NCBI RefSeq assembly: GCF_964340395.1
Contig: NC_135557.1
Location: forward strand, 18,354,625 to 18,418,624
Direction: 5' to 3'
Length of the DNA stretch: 64,000 nucleotides
Origin: Glandiceps talaboti
Lineage: Eukaryota > Hemichordata > Enteropneusta > Spengelidae
Under the pieces are notes generated by a model, which was not told the DNA's origin, did not search any database, and saw nothing but the letters and a program-made list of their open reading frames with translations. A program made the position numbers and the translations under genes. Within the stretch, counting starts at the first letter, position 1, and each line of letters starts with the position of its first letter. Below, piece after piece: positions 62,430 through 64,000 of this stretch.

Positions 62430-62710
62430 TCCAGATAGATAACCAGTACGCCGATCCATGGTCATCCGACGAGTGGGAAGCCACCACATTCACTTTCAAC
62501 ACGTGACGTCTACGCGAAATCTGAATATGTTGATGGCTTCACACGTTCATCATCAGATTCGAAGGCAAAAATAAAAAGAGAGTATGCAAATCCATGCAAT
62601 TCAAGTGGAAAGTAATTACAATCGCACGATTTCAAACAGGATTTATGTGGTTTGCCGGACGCCCGTTCGTACACATTCGGAAGCCTTCGATTAGCATAAG
62701 GCACTCGAAT
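62430..62710. other. Unassigned segment between block Y and block X
   Basis: Absent from the other copies of the repeat. A minus-strand frame of 74 codons (62734-62510: YANRRLPNVYERASGKPHKS, later SLFIFAFESDDERV) has mixed composition but no start context, splice sites or recognised domain, so I do not call a gene. Confidence 0.3.
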
Positions 62711-62712
62711 CA

Positions 62713-63560
62713 TCGATGAGGGCGCACAGTACAAGGATATTCAGAATAGTGCTCAATCTGGGGTGGAATTGATTTTTTTTCTCGCCTTCGCTACGTAGCG
62801 GATGGTAGCGAAGGCAGCCAAGTAAAATGATTGTCAAATTACCAAAACATAGCCTGAGATATTAATGCTCCATAGATGTCGTAGGAACTACTTTTTGTAT
62901 ACATGAATTAAATGGAGTAACATTTATATATCATCTGTACTATTCATATACATTTTTCCCCAAATCATACAGATTGATTCAAGTGCCTGTGGGGATTAGG
63001 GTGGCTCTATTTATTTTTCTGTTTCTTATCTCCCAACCTAACCTAATTTGCAGCTCCGACATTAGACAAAAACAACTTTTTTTTATTTCCAACCGACCCC
63101 CTGAGGTCAATACAGCAAGATTGTAAGGTTTGAACGAACATCAAACATTCCTCATGGCGTCTACCCCCCCCCCTCACCCCCCCCCTTGTTATGCCAGAGC
63201 AACATGTGTCTTTCATGGCTGAAGTCGTTGAGGTTTGAGGGACTGGCCTCGAAATCAATGCCGCGCGATACATTTTGCTGATGTAATATAGCTCAGAATA
63301 TTTCTATCATTTTCAAAGTTATGCTTAAATGTAAAAGGCAAATATTGCATTCCTACAAAAAAACCCAATTTTTTTACCAGTTTTTAGCTTTAAATCAGTT
63401 GTAGCATTGGGGAAATTACCGACTCCGTAATGGTAATGCGTTTCATGACCCATGACATGCATGACCTTGGAAGACGTTCAATTCTTTGTTCATTGCTAAT
63501 GTGCAAAATGAAATTATCACAGCTTCACGTAGCATAGGCTCACGGTGTTTATTACAACTT
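62713..63560. repeat. Dispersed repeat block X, copy 3 (5'-truncated)
   Basis: Starts inside the hairpin region (CGATGAGGGCGCACAGTACA) and follows copy 2 (48,765-49,590) at about 90% identity, including the AAATCATACAGATTGATTC motif and the poly-C tract. Similarity stops at ACAACTTA where a G-rich terminus begins. Confidence 0.82.
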
Positions 63561-63720
63561 AGGGGAGAACCATTTGGTTTCGGGGGGGGGGGTATGGCGG
63601 AAGTAGGTATGGGAGCATTTTTTTTTCAGTCAGAGTGACAGCATTTTTTTTTCTACTGGCAGTCCTGCATCAATTTTTTTTCAAATGGAGTAGCAGTGCA
63701 TTTTTTTTAAATTAGTCATT
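63561..63720. repeat. Probable MITE terminus related to the 9,028 element
   Basis: GGGGAGAACCATTTGGTTTC followed by a run of 11 G resembles the GGGGTAGACCATTTGATATC end of the 9028-9365 element. It is followed by poly-T rich tandem units (AGCATTTTTTTTTC-like), and TTA precedes it. The opposite end is not seen. Confidence 0.5.
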
Positions 63721-63805
63721 AAGTTTGCAATGCGTTGTTCATACCTATACCATGTCACAATGGTTCACAACTGTACCTGTGCAAGTAGAAGAATTAGCAG
63801 TTAGT

Positions 63806-64000
63806 ATGAATGAATGAATGAATGAATGAATGAATGAATGAATCTTTATTTCACCAAAGTTAAACAATAACGAAAGAAAAGACAAAAGTTCGAATACGAA
63901 AAAAAAATGCTAATAAAATATATTAACTCTGGTGGGGACCATGGAAATAGGTAAGCATACCTAGTCGTGTCCATGATCCAACCTACTACTTAAATTATAA
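63806..64000 (-). repeat. (TGAA)n microsatellite and probable LINE/SINE 3' tail
   Basis: Nine or so GAAT units at 63,807-63,842 directly followed by CTTTATTTCACC. On the minus strand this reads GGTGAAATAAAGATTCATTC, the tetranucleotide-ended tail common to CR1/L2-type LINEs and their SINEs. The element body would lie to the right; no coding sequence is visible before the window ends. Confidence 0.5.

Noticed and set aside
62410-62435. Polylinker-like GGCCCGGGGATCC suggesting vector contamination
   Set aside because: It is a short match within otherwise genomic repeat sequence, with no further vector sequence around it.

Overview
This is a eukaryotic window: genes have GT-AG introns, and most of the sequence is AT-rich non-coding DNA with many microsatellites, foldback elements and dispersed repeats. 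The gene set (ST6Gal-type sialyltransferases, an NXPE-family PC-esterase protein, small amidated secreted peptides, a transposon-borne protein with a RAG1-type N-terminal zinc-finger region) suggests a marine invertebrate, probably a deuterostome such as a hemichordate or lancelet. That assignment is an inference; the window has no species-specific marker I can name.

Layout. At 3.6-6.8 kb (minus strand) a short gene encodes a 65-residue secreted precursor with one Cys-bounded, C-terminally amidated peptide before a KR cleavage site; a paralogue with the same exon structure, promoter and 3' flank lies at 27.1-28.1 kb. At 13.0-16.9 kb (minus) is a complete four-exon ST6Gal-like sialyltransferase (418 aa), and at 41.0-47.2 kb (minus) a close paralogue (416 aa) within a segmental duplication. 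Each is accompanied by a fragment of an Ig-like exon (9.4-9.7 kb on plus, 38.05-38.3 kb on minus), whose opposite orientation indicates an inversion with breakpoints in tetranucleotide repeats. At 31.6-36.4 kb (plus) is a five-exon NXPE-family gene (606 aa).

The most notable structure is a ~10.9 kb DNA transposon at about 49,913-60,837. It has ~290 bp terminal inverted repeats and a multi-exon minus-strand gene. That gene joins a RAG1-like N-terminal zinc region (CxxC cluster, RING, following C2H-type finger) to a transposase-like body unlike the RAG1/Transib core. It sits inside a dispersed repeat whose uninterrupted copy near 22,300-22,420 acts as the empty site. This copy has frameshifts and an early stop, so it is probably inactive. 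A diverged, SINE-interrupted relative lies inside an intron of the second sialyltransferase gene (42.7-44.8 kb, plus).

The rest is repeats: a 108 bp satellite rich in AGCTATTAGCC with inverted counterparts (20.0-21.9 kb), a composite repeat family (called blocks X and Y here) at 19.1-23.4, 48.5-49.9 and 60.8-63.6 kb, several non-autonomous DNA elements (two with convincing target-site duplications and one with a paralogous empty site), a LINE 3' fragment, a tRNA-derived SINE and long simple repeats. Long stretches (1-3.6, 6.9-8.7, 17-19.1, 28.4-31.6, 36.4-37.6 kb) hold no gene I can support.
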